Part shown: in pieces, positions 21,599-34,550 of the stretch
How the letters are laid out: the number at the start of each line of letters is the position of its first letter
Numbering within the stretch: the stretch's first letter is position 1
DNA from: Watersipora subatra
Taxonomy: Eukaryota > Bryozoa > Gymnolaemata > Cheilostomatida > Watersiporidae
Direction of reading: 5' to 3'
Assembly: GCF_963576615.1 (NCBI RefSeq)
Contig: NC_088717.1
Location: forward strand, 23,587,344-23,651,343
Length of the DNA: 64,000 nt
Made by a program: the position numbers and the translations under genes
The notes under the pieces: generated by a model
Seen by the model: only the letters and a program-made list of their open reading frames with translations
What the model was told of the DNA's origin: nothing
Database searches by the model: none

Positions 21599-21880
21599 TT
21601 ACTGTGATCTTGTCCAATTGTAGCTGAAGGAACTGCACAGGTTTGGAATATTCAGGGAGATGGTGTTCGGGGAAGGTAAAGGGGGTGCTGGAGGCTTCCA
21701 TTCTGATATCGGTCTCCTTCGACAATACCTACATGTAAGTTTATAGCCTCCGTATATGACCTGTGTTCGGTGAGCCACACTGCCGTTTGTTCTTGATCTT
21801 CTGTAGCTTTGATGAATATAAAACTGGTCCAGAATTATCTTCTCGTTTAGTTGTGAACTAAATATGGAATTGTCCTCCAT
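21599..21880 (-). CDS. Unrecognised open frame, possible exon
   Basis: A 93-codon minus-strand frame starts MEDNSIFSSQLNEKIILDQF and contains SYRRSRTNGSVAHRTQ. A possible donor (TGTAG|GTATTG) follows codon ~50, and the remaining part is proline-rich and looks non-coding. I do not recognise it; it could be a 5' exon of an unknown gene or chance. Confidence 0.2.
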   Translation of the reverse strand: MEDNSIFSSQLNEKIILDQFYIHQSYRRSRTNGSVAHRTQVIYGGYKLTCRYCRRRPISEWKPPAPPLPSPNTISLNIPNLCSSFSYNWTRSQ

Positions 21881-21935
21881 GGTCCTATATTAGCTTCTCT
21901 CTAACTAATCTGTACTGAAGCTAATGCAGTACTTA

Positions 21936-22012
21936 GCTTATACTATATAGGTCATACTACATAGGTCATACTATATAGGTCATATTATATAGATCGTATT
22001 GTATAGGTCAAT
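21936..22012. repeat. 16-bp tandem repeat, 5 degraded copies
   Basis: Unit tactatataggtcata. Confidence 0.8.
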
Positions 22013-22253
22013 ATACAAAAAGTTAAAAATACCATATTTCAGGTAAGTAAAAAAGTAACAAATTATATTTTTTAGAAATGTTCAATTGAATAAACTCATT
22101 ACTGTTTACCTATAAATAAGTCATAGTCACCACTCACAAACCCCTTGTATAACTGCCATTTCTAAAGAACAGAGTATGTTCTTTATGGTCTATATGAAAG
22201 TTAAAATCCACATGTAGTTGAGGAGCAGGTTTAATAATATATACTGTATATAC

Positions 22254-23066
22254 CTACCTGCAGTCTTACCAACCTTCTCACATACCTGCAGTCTTATCAA
22301 CCTGCTCACATACCTGCAGTCTTATCAACCTGCTCACCTACCCGCAGTCTTACCAACCTTCTCACATACCTGCAGTCTTATCAGCCTGCTCACCTACCGG
22401 CAGTTTTATTAACCTGCTCACCTACCTGCAGTTTTATCAACCTGCTCACCTACCTTCAGTCTCATCAACCTGCTCACCTACCTGCAGTCTAATCAACCTG
22501 CTCACCTACATGCAGTCTTATCAACCTGCTCACCTACATGCAGTCTTATCAACCTGCTCACCTACCTGCAGTCTTACCAACCTTCTCACATACCTGCAGT
22601 CTTATCAACCTGCTCACCTACCTGCAGTTTTATCAACCTGCTCACCTACCTGCAGTCTCATCAACCTGCTCACCTACCTGCAGTCTTATCAACCTGCTCA
22701 CCTACATGCAGTCTTATCAACCTGCTCACCTACATGCAGTCTTATCAACCTGCTCACCTACATGCAGTCTTATCAACCTGCTCACCTACCTGCAGTCTTA
22801 TCAACCTGCTCACCTACATGCAGTCTTATCAACCTGCTCACCTACATGCAGTCTTATCAACCTGCTCACCTACATGCAGTCTTATCAACCTGCTCACCTA
22901 CATGCAGTCTTATTAATCTACTCACCTACATGCAGTCTTATCAACCTGCTCACCTACATGCAGTCTTATCAACCTGCTCACCTACCTGCAGTTTTACTAA
23001 CCTGCTCACCTACATGCAGTCTTATCAACCTGCTCACCTACATGCAGTCTCACCAACCTGCTCACT
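22254..23066. repeat. 28-bp minisatellite, ~29 copies
   Basis: The unit is made of tacctgcagtcttatcaa plus cctgctcacc. Because 28 is not divisible by 3 and the unit lacks stops on the plus strand, long periodic frames (189 codons) appear in more than one frame. These are by-products, not genes. Confidence 0.96.
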
Positions 23067-23270
23067 TGACCATGATTAAACATAACATAGTTCACACAAT
23101 AAACTAAACTACCGTATGCACAAATGCGCAGTTAAACACTCATTAGCTCTTCATAACGCGACTGCAGTTTGAGCAGACCTCAGACTTTGACGCAAGCTCA
23201 TGAGTGTCATCTAAGGAAGGATGGATCATTAATAGACTGAGATCTGTGTTATACCAGGATCTGTGTTGTA

Positions 23271-23548
23271 CCAGGCGTCAGTAGACTTAGGACTTGTTAA
23301 CTGCAAAGCCTGAGTTCCCTTGATCGGGTATATTGTGTTACCACTCTCACTCAGAATGTAGTCCAGTAGGTTTGCAAGCTTGTTAAAGATTAACTTATTT
23401 AAAATGTTACCAGGCGTCAGTAGACTTAGGACTTGTTAACTGCAAAGCCTGAGTTCCCTTGATCGGGTATATTGTGTTACCACTCTCACTCAGAATGTAG
23501 TCCAGTTGGTTTGCAAGCTTGTTAAAGATTAACTTATTTAAAATGTAT
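23271..23548. repeat. 139-bp tandem duplication, two near-identical copies
   Basis: ccaggcgtcagtagactt begins at 23271 and again at 23410; the copies differ at about one base, so the event is recent. Confidence 0.93.
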
Positions 23549-23580
23549 TAGATTTTATGAGAAACTATCAGCATCTTCCT

Positions 23581-23806
23581 ATCATTTGCAATTGTTTTTG
23601 ATGTTTTTGATGTTTTTGCGTTCAGTTGGCAGAGTTGGGCTTCTGTATTCTGTTGGTCTCTTTGCCGAAGTGCAATTATAGATGTCATCATTGTACTTTC
23701 GCTCAAACCTGACCGTTTTAATCACGATCAAGTTTTGTCGATTTTAATCTTGAAACATTTTTGCAGTCAGAGCACCTCAAACTTTAAAAATAATCGCGAA
23801 TGATAG
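23581..23806. mobile_element. MITE family C copy
   Basis: Inverted ends catttgcaattgtttttgat / aataatcgcgaatg, with shared subterminal gttttaatcacgatcaag and gattttaatcttgaaacatt. A second copy is at 46607-47022. Confidence 0.65.
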
Positions 23807-24740
23807 AAATATAGCGATACTTATGCATAAAATCAACTAAAATTTTATGTAGTTTCATCTTTAAATCCAAAATAACATCTCAACACTTTTAATAATTCAT
23901 AGGACTGTTCGACTCAAACCTAAGGGAATCATCAACAGACTCCATCTTTGGTTTTAGCTAGCTTTACAGTGCTTCTTGCAAAGGATGTGAACATGTTTGT
24001 GATTGGCCTATGTATAGTTCACTGTCTAAACTGCAAAGGTAATAATGGAATTCTTATTTGATTGTAGGAACATGAATGTTCCTACATGTTTGAGATATAC
24101 TTCGGTATTGATGGCTGTATCACTGACCCATGACAGGTTTGAACAAGTGCCTGACACTTCAGTCTCCAAACACAGTCTACTGGCAACCTTACTTTGTGAT
24201 CTTCTGAGAGGTTTACCATGTTTATGCTAGTTCTGCAGGGTTTTTCTGTCTACAGAAGTTTGCTCACTCTTCGTATGACATTTCAAATTATCTTTCGGGG
24301 TGGCTGAGCAACCTTTGGATGTTTCTCAGAATTTTTCTTTATTTGTCTCAAAAGTTGTTTGATTTTAATTTATTTAAAAGTTGTTTAATTTCATAGGCTT
24401 TTAATTGCATGGTTTCGTTAAACCATACGGTATTTTGTGAGATAAGATGATTCTTATTTAAACTACATGTGAGAAAAAAGTCTCTGTCAGTCTAATCTCT
24501 GACTACATGCTGCAGTTTAGACATGTTTCTTTTAACAAAATGTTAGTTTCAAACAGTTATTTGAGCTCCAATATAATGTCTCTTGTTAGTAGTGATGTTA
24601 ACCTTTAGAATTTTTTGGGTTTGATAGCTTTTTTCGTCATTCCACTTTAGGTGCTACGAATGTGTCAATAAATTTCATATAATACTCAATGTAGCTGCCC
24701 ATTTCATGTTTAATTACAGCAATCATGTGAGCAAGTGACA
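23807..24740. other. Intergenic, nothing recognised
   Basis: Contains a 22-bp hairpin (gtaggaacat, ga, atgttcctac) at 24064-24085. There is no convincing exon. Confidence 0.35.
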
Positions 24741-24742
24741 AG

Positions 24743-24748
24743 TTTATT
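24743..24748 (-). promoter_or_regulatory. Candidate poly(A) signal of sulfotransferase-like gene 1
   Basis: AATAAA on the minus strand, about 280 bp after the gene 1 stop codon. The 3' flank between them is conserved in all four paralogues. Confidence 0.4.
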
Positions 24749-25029
24749 AGTAATAATATATGCTTATATGATGAATGTGGATATCTAAAGCAGCATTCTT
24801 CAAAAACTTTAAACAGAAAATGACCCAGTAACAATACATTGCCCAGAAAATTCAGTTTATACATAGCACTTTAAAGTCATCTGCGTAACTATGACAACAA
24901 GACTACCCATCTGTTATTTACCTGCATTACCGCTCATGCGCAAGCATACTAAATGGCTATAGATAAATAGTTCTGCATTATCTAAGAAACCATCTAAGTA
25001 GTCAAACCAATCTCGAATTGGAGCTGCTA

Positions 25030-26255
25030 CTAAAAAGTGTTTGGAAAGCCTAATTCAGAATGTAGTTTAGGGAGACCAAAAGCCTTCAAAATCATCTCAC
25101 ATCGTTTCACCATGTTTTTATCTTTGCTCCACTCTGTACCTCCAGCTTGTTTTCTCGTATCCCAGCTAGCATTAGCAACTCCTGCTTGGCTGTCATAGTC
25201 CAAAACTTTGCAGGCAGTACCCAATAAATCAGAGTTAATGCTGAGATAGTCAAATACTTTGGCTATTGTGGCACGTCTGTTTTCTAACAGCGAGTCATAC
25301 TTAATGGCTTGGATGTTCACACCTGCCTCGACAGCTCGCTTGATCAATGCTGTTTTTGCGGCCCACATAAAACAGTACCATTCCAGCGCAGTCTTCGGTC
25401 GAACTGAGATTATAAGTTTCTTACAGAATTCATGGTCATATCCGTTTGTCCAGCAATTGAGATTTGAAATGTCAAACCAAAACTTGTCATCGTATGGGTC
25501 ATGGTTCAACGAAATTTTCCAAACATAGCGAATGTAACAGCTATTGTTAAATGTCCGATAGAAAGAAGTTATTGACGGAAAACTTTCTCGGTAAGCCGCG
25601 AGCATCTTGTGATGTGGAAAGTAGTTGGCTATTGTTTCAATAAGATATTCCTCGTAAGCCATCGCTTTCCAAAACACTGATCCACCTTTCGGCGCTTGCC
25701 TAATATATAATTTAATGACAGAGACAGCAAGTCGTGTAAATATCGGTGACTTGGAAAAACTCTCAGCGCTAGAATAGCCATGGTCTCCAAAAGCTATACT
25801 GTACATCATGGCCAGAGGTTCAGAGTAAACTGTCCAACCAGGCAAAGAGTTAAATACCTGAACCCATGCAGTAGATCCGCAACGGGTTGTGTGAAACATC
25901 CAAACAACGTTTCGGTCTCCAACATCAATGGAGTCAACGAGTTCATTGAATGCCTTGATAGGGAGAATTATCAGTCGAATTGCATGGTTAGTCTGGGTGA
26001 GAAAGTTCAGAGGGTGCGCTTTAACGTTGAATAAATCACAGTTTAATTCCACAAAAGCAGCTTTCTTCGAATTCACTGAGAATAGATGGATTCTTCTATT
26101 TAGGACAATATCTACAGGAGCAAATCTTTCATGAACTGTGAAATAGGTCTTCGGATTAATAACCATGGCATATGGGTTTTTCCAGACTATTCGAAGTACT
26201 TGTGCTGGATTTTCTGTGTCGGCATTCATGGTCTCAAAGATTCTTTTTGATGTCC
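25030..26255 (-). CDS. Sulfotransferase-like gene 1, catalytic exon 2
   Basis: Predicted PAPS-dependent sulfotransferase of the secretory pathway. The exon begins after a TTTTAG acceptor with GG-ACA-TCA (GTSKRIFETMN) and ends PKLHSELGFPNTF. The first two bases complete the codon left by exon 1 at 38619-38712, giving about 439 residues. Seen in the joined protein: HTTRCGSTAWVQVF at ~153-166 matches the 5'-phosphosulfate-binding loop (RxGST/S). YSEP at ~175-178 matches the (F/Y)xEP block of carbohydrate sulfotransferases. AYRESFPSITSFYR at ~252-265 matches the 3'-phosphate-binding motif (Arg254 and following Ser). The acceptor sugar or protein cannot be told. It is the most diverged of the four paralogues (VINPKTYF where the others have AxTPKTYF; extra Cys in FNNSCYIRY). 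Open without damage. If splicing to exon 1 does not occur, the Met at 26229 would still give a 399-residue soluble form. Confidence 0.85.
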
Positions 26256-26318
26256 CTAAAAGGTTTTAGGTATTTGAGAATAGAATTAAACGAAATACTG
26301 AGCTTTTTTAAATGCTAT

Positions 26319-26600
26319 ATGAATGCCCGGTATTGCAAGGGTAATAAAAAGATAACATATGCAACATTTACTATTATAGCCTTCAAATGATTGTGTTTGT
26401 TTATTTTTGTGTGTCCGGCAAATGCATAAGTAAAATATTTGCAAGCTCGAGGCATAGCTCAGACAGATTGTTGAAAAACATTCATACTTCTTATGCTACA
26501 CATTTGTTCAAGGTTTGAACATATAAACAGTGGGAGGTAATGTAGTTGCCATTGGCTGAGTTTCTTTACCCAATGAGTTCGAGTAACTTGAGCTAGTCTA
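26319..26600 (+). mobile_element. SINE family A relative
   Basis: Head gaatgcccggtattgcaagg, then caacatttactattatagc, tataaacagtgggaggtaat and gtagttgccattggctgag. The right part is found inverted at about 50940-51090 and 57070-57240, in the 3' flanks of genes 3 and 4. No tRNA-like part is evident. Confidence 0.5.
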
Positions 26601-26604
26601 AATA

Positions 26605-26757
26605 TTGATCATAGTAAAATCTGTGTCCGTCTTTTCACCTGGGTGCAACAAAAAAGATTGTGCCTCCCAAAAATTGAACCTATACATTCGAAAGATGAAC
26701 AGATGTGAAGTCAAGCCCAACCCTGCCAAGCCACCCAGCCAGCTAGCCACAGATTGA
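26605..26757 (-). mobile_element. SINE family B copy, minus strand (degraded)
   Basis: On the minus strand a B-box-like ataggttcaattttt is followed by gacggacacagattttacta, matching the family 3' end. Confidence 0.45.
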
Positions 26758-26979
26758 AATAATTCTACTTGTAATCATTATGTTAGCTTAGTAATCTACA
26801 GTTTGATGTACATTGTTTTTGCATAGGTTTTTTGTTCTAAATATTGTTTGCAATGTTGGGTCATTCCTTGCGTTAGGGTGAAACTTGATTGATTTGTTTC
26901 GCTATTTGCTCTTGCATCATTTTTAGTTCATACTTTGTGCTCAGTGTGCAATTTCAGTTCAGTGTATTGGGTTGGTTTT

Positions 26980-29900
26980 TGTTGGGTTCAGAAATATAAG
27001 CACACAAACGATAGTGACTGCTAACAGGTTGTGGACTCAGATCACTATGGATAATAAAGGAGCATCAGTTATTGCTGAATGGATCAAATTATCCAACATG
27101 AAAAATTCAGTGCCAAATGGTATTAATCAGGGATGGTGTGTGAAATATAGTAAATGAACAAGAGAAATCTTCAGCATCAACATACACAAATAGGTGTGCC
27201 AAGATCATGGCTTGTAGCGATAAGGCGTTTGCTACAATATTGTTAAGTGTGGAGCCATCATTACTTGTTTGGTGATTCTATCGATCCAGCTGCGGTGTGA
27301 ACCAAGAGCAGTTTCAAAAGAAAAAGTGGGCCAACAAACTCAAACTCAGAAGGGAGTTGAACTCATTGAATTTGAAAGACGGGAAATCAGTGACCAATCA
27401 TCTTAAAGCCATGATTGAGGTATCTAGTAAGTTAGCTGTAGTCGCAGGACTTATAGAAGAAAAGATACGGTAGTCACCTTGCTAGCAAGCCTAACACAAT
27501 TTTTTGTTTTGGTCCCTACTCTGGAAACTAATGCCGAGGTCGCCAAGAACGAATGGATAGAAAGAGTTCATATGAAAAGCGCAAAATACAAGCTCATGAA
27601 AACAGAGCGTAAGGCAGTAGAGAAAATTTGATGACTGTCCGTCGCAAACAATCGAGTCAGTAAGGTACTCAGTATTACAGCTGTGATGGATTTGATCACA
27701 TAGCTAGATACTGACCAAACAAAGAGGATTGTCGACAGCCATCTCTGAGAGACAAGGGAAAATTAAAAGGGGAAACAACTACCCAAAGTAAACACAGGTA
27801 AAGCAACCTGGTACAGCAGCAATGGAGAGTCAGCTAAATTGAAAGCACAACACACTCTATCAACAACATGTGAGTCAAGCAATGAGTGGCTAGTTGATAG
27901 TGGAGCAGCCTGTCATATGCCATGATGGAAGGATATTCAGCACTTGCCATGAGTTAGAAAGACTAGTGAAAGTTGCTATTGGTGACGGGAGACAGGTGGA
28001 CAGGGATTTGACATTTGGACAGGGAGATGTGACAATCGAAGTCCAGCTGAGAGGAGATAAGTAGAGAAAGCTGCGACTGCATGTTTTGCTAGTCCCCGAT
28101 CTTTTTTACAATCCGTTAAGTGTGACAAAAGGCATCCACAGTAAAGAAGAATGAAGCTGATGGCATTCTGTAACAATAGAGATATGGTCAAATCGAATGG
28201 GATAACATGCCTGCTCTAGCAAAACAAAGGATGGTGAATGATTTTAACTTCAAACCTGAAATAATGGATCATTTTTGTGAGCTATGCTCAAGGAAAACAG
28301 TCAAAAAACAGCTTAAAAGAAAAGTTGGAGATTAAAACTAAATTCCCGTTGGAGTTGGTCCACTCTGATGTCTGTGGCAAGATGGGTGTACCATCACTAG
28401 GAGGATTAGAATATGTTGTCACATTTGTGAATTACTACACACGATACGTCTGGACATATATGATTCACAAGAAAAATTATGTGTTTCAGAGGTTCAAAAA
28501 ATGGAAAGGAAGCTAGTGATAGAGAAGAGAATCGGGGTGAGTGTCAAGACTTTTAGAAGTGACAATGGCAGTAAATATGTGTTGAAGGATTTGGATAACT
28601 ATTTGAGAGCAGAAGTAATCTTACATGAATACATAATCCTTCAGACTTGAGCAAAATGGATTGGCTGAAAGGCTAAACCGCACTTGAGGAGAAATTTTAT
28701 GCATCATGATGTCAGATTCATGGTTACCCAAAGTTGTTTTGTCAGAAAGTTTTGCACCTACCTGCATAATCAGTCTGAAAAGCTGTTGGGTGGGATAACT
28801 CCTTTTGAGGCCTGACCTAGTATGAAGCCAACAGTGGGACATTTGAGATGGTTTGGGTGTGCAGCATATGCACCCATACCAAAAGAAGAATGAGCTAAGG
28901 TAGATAGCAAATCTAAATGAAGGGACTCGTGTGAAGGGGTACAGACTATAACCAGGATAGAAGAAGAGTCTTCTACAGCAAAGATATGAAATTTGATGAA
29001 TCTAGTTTTGGTTATACGGAAGAAAAGTAGTAGGAAACAAATGGGTTTAAAAGGTCAAAAGAGATATTGACAGGAACACTAAAAGATAAAAAGCAAACCT
29101 TGTGGTTCGGAGATTCAAACAGAAGTTTGGACAAAATTGTGGTCAGATATTTAGTCCTGTTGTTAGGTTTGACTTTTTCACAACACTCATGGCAGTAGCT
29201 GCTAAGTATGGGCTGAAACTACAACAGATAGATGTGGCTACTGCCCTTTTTCATATATTTTTAGTAGATGTGTTCTTCAAACGGCTCGATGGTTTTGCTA
29301 AGGAAGGAGAGGTACATCTGATGTTCAGACTAAAGCCCAGTTCCCAAACATAGACCAGTTCTAAATCAATCGCCCAGATGTTGGAATAATGCTTTACACA
29401 AGCGGCTTGCCAGCATGGGATTCAGTCAAACAAATACTGATCATTGTTTTGACATGAAATCAGACAAAAAAGAATCAGTGGACTGGACTTTTTATGTTGA
29501 TGACCTAAATATAGCAGCAAAGGAGGAGTCGCTAATAAGGCATTCAAGGATTAGCTCAGTAAATGCTTTGACATAAAAGACAGGAACAGCTCCACCACTT
29601 TCTTTGAATGAAAATAGTCCGCTATGAGAAGACCAAAGATGCCTTGATTTAGCAAGAGCGCTACAATACTGACATTTTGACCACATACAAAAAAGAGAAC
29701 TGCAAAGCAGCCTCTATTTCAATGGATTTTGGCTACAAACTGAAGCTGGCTTTTGTAGGCGATGTGATTGTGGATCAAGAATCGTTTCAGTATGCGAATG
29801 GACGTTTCTTATATTTGAGCACTGCTTCGAGACCTGATAATGCATATACAGTTGGTTTGCGCAGCTCGATACGCAGGTAAATCTACAAATGAGCACTGGG

Positions 29901-30457
29901 TTTGTCCTGCAATATTGTAAGACAACCATTGAATCCTGATGTATCGAGGCACAGGCTCGAATAAAAAAATCTTAACAGCCTTCTGTTATACAGTCTTAGT
30001 GAGAAGTTTACATCATCAAAAGTCTATGTCTGGCTATGTGCTTATGCTGGGCAATAGAGCAGTGTCATGGAGAAGCAAGAAACAAACCACAGTAGCCCTC
30101 TCCACCGCTGAAGCTAAATATATTGCACACAGTGCCGCCACACGACAAACTAGCTAGATAACTGTTAACTGACATGACCGGTGAGATAAGAGCACTGGAG
30201 TATCACAACCATACATGAAGGCAACCGGAGTGCTATGGTGACAGCCGCCAATTCTGTAAGTCGCAATCGAACCAAACATATGAACATTAAAAATCTTTAT
30301 GTCAGGCAAGCGGTACAGGATAGTGTCATTAAGCTGCGGCACTTTTCTACAAGTGACATGGTTGCTGACATGCTCAACAGAGTCTGTATATATAAAAACA
30401 TTTAGACAGTTGAAAGATGAACTCAGCCTTGTGGCAATTATGTATTAAGAAGGAGTG
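26980..30457 (+). mobile_element. Copia (Ty1) LTR-retrotransposon fossil
   Basis: Parts in the usual Copia order: gag-like region about 27060-27800, protease with WLVDSGAACHM near 27890, GAG-pre-integrase and integrase about 28240-28850, reverse transcriptase about 29100-29560, and RNase H about 29940-30160 (SWRSKKQTTVALSTAEAKY). A purine-rich tract near 30450 marks the 3' end. Clear LTRs were not found. The copy is heavily broken, with well over ten interruptions, and looks old. It sits in the single intron of sulfotransferase-like gene 1, opposite to that gene. Confidence 0.88.
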
Positions 30458-30600
30458 TTAGCAGAGGTAATACCCAGGGGGATATCCAGAGGGAATACCC
30501 AGAATGGGATACCATGAGAGGATACAGTGAGGAAATACCTAGAGAGGATACTTACATGGGGTACTCGGAAGGGGAACCTAGAAGGAGGTACCTTGAGATC
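30457..30600. repeat. 13-bp degenerate minisatellite (cagaggggatacc type), gene 1 intron
   Basis: Degraded tandem copies of a 13-bp unit such as cagagggaatacc. The same array is in the introns of all four sulfotransferase-like genes, so it predates their duplication. Confidence 0.75.
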
Positions 30601-30984
30601 TTCATGTTCCTCCTTATGGGACAAAAGAATGACATGTGGTTCCAAATATGAAATTGTGAAACTTACCCAATACCCAAAAAAGAATTGCAGTGATTTGTGT
30701 ATGATGTATCTGTGCTACCTGAATTGTAGACTGAGTATGCATATGTATCTATAAATCTTAACATGACTGTAGCCAGAGATCATCATCATAATTTTAATGG
30801 CTATATGGCATGCGTGTCTATTATTTTTACTTTGACTGTAGTACTGTCAAAGTACGTCATGTCTGAAAAGTTGGAAACATGACAAATTTTGTGTTGTAAA
30901 TACTTTAAGGTACTTATACACATCTATAAACTATAGCCTAACTAATCTCATTGGTGCCATGCAGTATTAACTATTTGACTAGTT

Positions 30985-31287
30985 AACATACAGACAGAGT
31001 AAATACATAGACACAGTCAACACATTGACATAGTCAACACATAGACACAGTCAACACACAGTCAACACATAGACACAGTCAACATATAGACATAGTCAAC
31101 ATATAGACACAGTCAACACATACACACTGTCAACACATAGACAAAGTCTTCACATAGACACAGTTAACACACAGACACAGTTAACACATGCACACAGTCA
31201 ACCCATACACACAGTCAACACATACACACAGTCAACACATAGACACAGTTAACACACAGACACATTCAACACATAGACACAGACCAA
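30985..31287. repeat. 17-bp minisatellite (acacagtcaacacatag), gene 1 intron, left block
   Basis: Tandem copies with small variants. It continues at 38025 on the far side of the Gypsy fossil, so the element lies inside the array. Confidence 0.92.
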
Positions 31288-31944
31288 GCTCTCTAATCAC
31301 AAAGGTGTCGACTTCAGTGACTGGGCTGCGCCCATAGTCATTGTATCTAAACCATCTGGTATTGTAAGAATCTGTGGCAATTTCAAACAGCTCGAAGTAT
31401 ATCTGTAGACCAGCATCATATGTCACAGCTTTATAATTTAAATGGAAAAATTTTGAGGGGTGTGTATTTTTCGAAGATGGATCGTGCAGATGCATATCTA
31501 AAGCTAGAGCTAGATAAGGCTTCCAAAAACCTGAGTGTCATCAACACTCCATTTGATCTCTCCAGATATGACACTATGTGCTTTGGAGTTGCTTTAAGTC
31601 CAGCACAGTTTCAGAGGAGTATGGATGCTTTGACTCAAGAACTTTCTGGTGTGGCTGCCTATCTCGATGATCTTTTTATAGCTGGAAGCGCAGAGAAAGA
31701 ACATTGGGATAACCTAAAGCGAGTACTAGCAAAACTGCAAGAACATGGTTTTTATGCAAGGCTTGACAAATGTCCATTTTTTCAAAACTTTGTGAAGTAC
31801 TCAAGTCATCTTATTGACAAGCAAGCTAATTGCCCTTCCGCTTCATCTATCGCTGCCCTTAAACTGCTACCTGTACCTCAAAATGTTCAGCAGTTTGAAG
31901 CATTTATTAGAAAAATAATCTACTACGGTCGATTTATTCCTAAC

Positions 31945-34131
31945 ATGGTAGACAAAGCAGCACCACTACTACAGACAATGTATGATATGTCTGGATTGAC
32001 TCATGCCAGCAAGCCTTTATCCAACTTACGAACGGCGTTGCTAGTGCCGCACACCTATCACATTTTCACCAGACTAGAACATTAGTACTTGCAGCTGATG
32101 CATCTTCTTATGGAGTGGGTGCTGTACTCTCATTGCAGGACACTAATGGTGACGATGAAACACCAATAATCTATGCCTCCAAAACTCTCACTGGTTCTCA
32201 GAAAGGATACTCACAGATAGAGTGGGAAGCACTCTCCAATATACATAGTATCAAAAGGTTCCGTCAATTTCTCTACAGAATGAAGTTTATTCTGCTAACA
32301 GATCATGAGCCTTTAGTAAGCATCTTATCTCTAAGCAAAAACATACCATGACTGCTAAACGTTTTTAAAGATGGACACTGATTCTTATAGGTTTCCAGTA
32401 TGACCTAAGGCACAAGCACATATCTAGACATTCTAAAGCTGATGTATTGTTTAAAGATGGACACTGATTCTTATAGGTTTCCAGTATGACCTAAGGCACA
32501 AGCACATATCTAGACATTCTAAAGCTGATGTACTGTTTAAAGATGGACACTGATTCTTATAGGTTTCCAGTATGACCTAAGGCACAAGCACATATCTAGA
32601 CATTCTAAAGCTGATGTATTGTTTAAAGATGGACACTGATTCTTATAGGTTTCCAGTATGACCTAAGGCACAAGCACATATCTAGACATTCTAAAGCTGA
32701 TGTATTGTTTAAAGATGGACACTGATTCTTATAGGTTTCCAGTATGACCTAAGGTACAAGCACATATCTAGACATTCTAAAGCTGATGTACTGTTTAAAG
32801 ATGGACACTGATTTTTATAGGTTTCCAGTATGACCTAAGGCACAAGCACATATCTAGACATTCTAAAGCTGATGTACTGTTTAAAGATGGACACTGATTC
32901 TTATAGGTTTCCAGTATGACCTAAGGCACAAGCACATATCTAGACATTCTAAAGCTGATGTATTGTTTAAAGATGGACACTGATTCTTATAGGTTTCCAG
33001 TATGACCTAAGGTACAAGCACATATCTAGACATTCTAAAGCTGATGTACTGTTTAAAGATGGACACTGATTTTTATAGGTTTCCAGTATGACCTAAGGCA
33101 CAAGCACATATCTAGACATTCTAAAGCTGATGTACTGTTTAAAGATGGACACTGATTCTTATGGGTCTCCAGTATGACCTAAGGCACAAGCACATATCTA
33201 GACATTCTAAAGCTGTTGTATTGTTTAAAGATGGACACTGATTCTTATAGGTTTCCAGTATGACCTAAGGTACAAGCACATATCTAGACATTCTAAAGCT
33301 GATGTACTGTTTAAAGATGGACACTGATTTTTATAGGTTTCCAGTATGACCTAAGGCACAAGCACATATCTAGACATTCTAAAGCTGATGTACTGTTTAA
33401 AGATGGACCCTGTTTCTTATAGGTTTCCAGTATGACCTAAGGTACAAGCACATATCTAGACATTCTAAAGCTGATGTACTGTTTAAAGATGGACACTGAT
33501 TCTTATGGGTCTCCAGTATGACCTAAGGCACAAGCACATATCTAGACATTCTAAAGCTGTTGTATTGTTTAAAGATGGACACTGATTCTTATAGGTTTCC
33601 AGTATGACCTAAGGCACAAGCACATATCTAGACATTCTAAAGCTGATGTATTGTTTAAAGATGGACACTGATTCTTATGGGTTTCCAGTATGACCTAAGG
33701 CACAAGCACATATCTAGACATTCTAAAGCTGATGTACTGTTTAAAGATGGACACTGATTCTTATAGGTTTCCAGTATGACCTAAGGTACAAGCACATATC
33801 TAGACATTCTAAAGCTGATGTACTGTTTAAAGATGGACACTGATTCTTATAGGTTTCCAGTATGACCTAAGGCACAAGCACATATCTAGACATTCTAAAG
33901 CTGATGTATTGTTTAAAGATGGACACTGATTCTTATGGGTTTCCAGTATGACCTAAGGCACAAATCTAGACATTCTAAAGCTGATGTATTGTTTAAAGAT
34001 GGACACTGATTCTTATAGGTTTCCAGTATGACCTAGGGCACAAGCACATATCTAGACATTCTAAAGCTGATGTACTGTTTAAAGATGGACACTGATTCTT
34101 ATGGGTTTCCAGTATGACCTAAGGTACAAGC
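31945..34131. repeat. 2187-bp tandem duplication inside the Gypsy fossil, first copy
   Basis: The segment starting catggtagacaaagcagc at about 31945 (RNase H region plus a full satellite block) starts again at about 34132. The second copy runs to about 36318. The two are almost identical, including the order of satellite variants. Confidence 0.9.
32363..34131. repeat. 86-bp satellite array, first block, ~20 copies
   Basis: The unit includes tttaaagatggacactgatt, tccagtatgacctaaggc and tagacattctaaagctga. It derives from the part of the Gypsy element between RNase H and integrase. Variants (ataggttt/atgggtct, gatg/gttg) occur in a patterned order. Confidence 0.96.
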
Positions 34132-34550
34132 ATGGTAGACAAAGCAGCACCACTACTACAGACAATGTATGATATGTCTGGATTGACTCATGCCAGCAAG
34201 CCTTTATCCAACTTACGAACGGCGTTGCTAGTGCCGCACACCTATCACATTTTCACCAGACTAGAACATTAGTACTTGCAGCTGATGCATCTTCTTATGG
34301 AGTGGGTGCTGTACTCTCATTGCAGGACACTAATGGTGACGATGAAACACCAATAATCAATGCCTCCAAAACTCTCACTGGTTCTCAGAAAGGATACTCA
34401 CAGATAGAGTGGGAAGCACTCTCCAATATACATAGTATCAAAAGGTTCCGTCAATTTCTCTACAGAATGAAGTTTATTCTGCTAACAGATCATGAGCCTT
34501 TAGTAAGCATCTTATCTCTAAGCAAAAACATACCATGACTGCTAAACGTT

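Noticed and set aside
22510-23107. Two 189-codon plus-strand frames of repeating SYQPAHL / TCSPTCSL
   Set aside because: By-products of a stop-free 28-bp minisatellite read in different frames.
25259-26390. Plus-strand frames within the sulfotransferase-like genes (and matching ones near 52298 and 58473)
   Set aside because: Shadows of the minus-strand coding frame.
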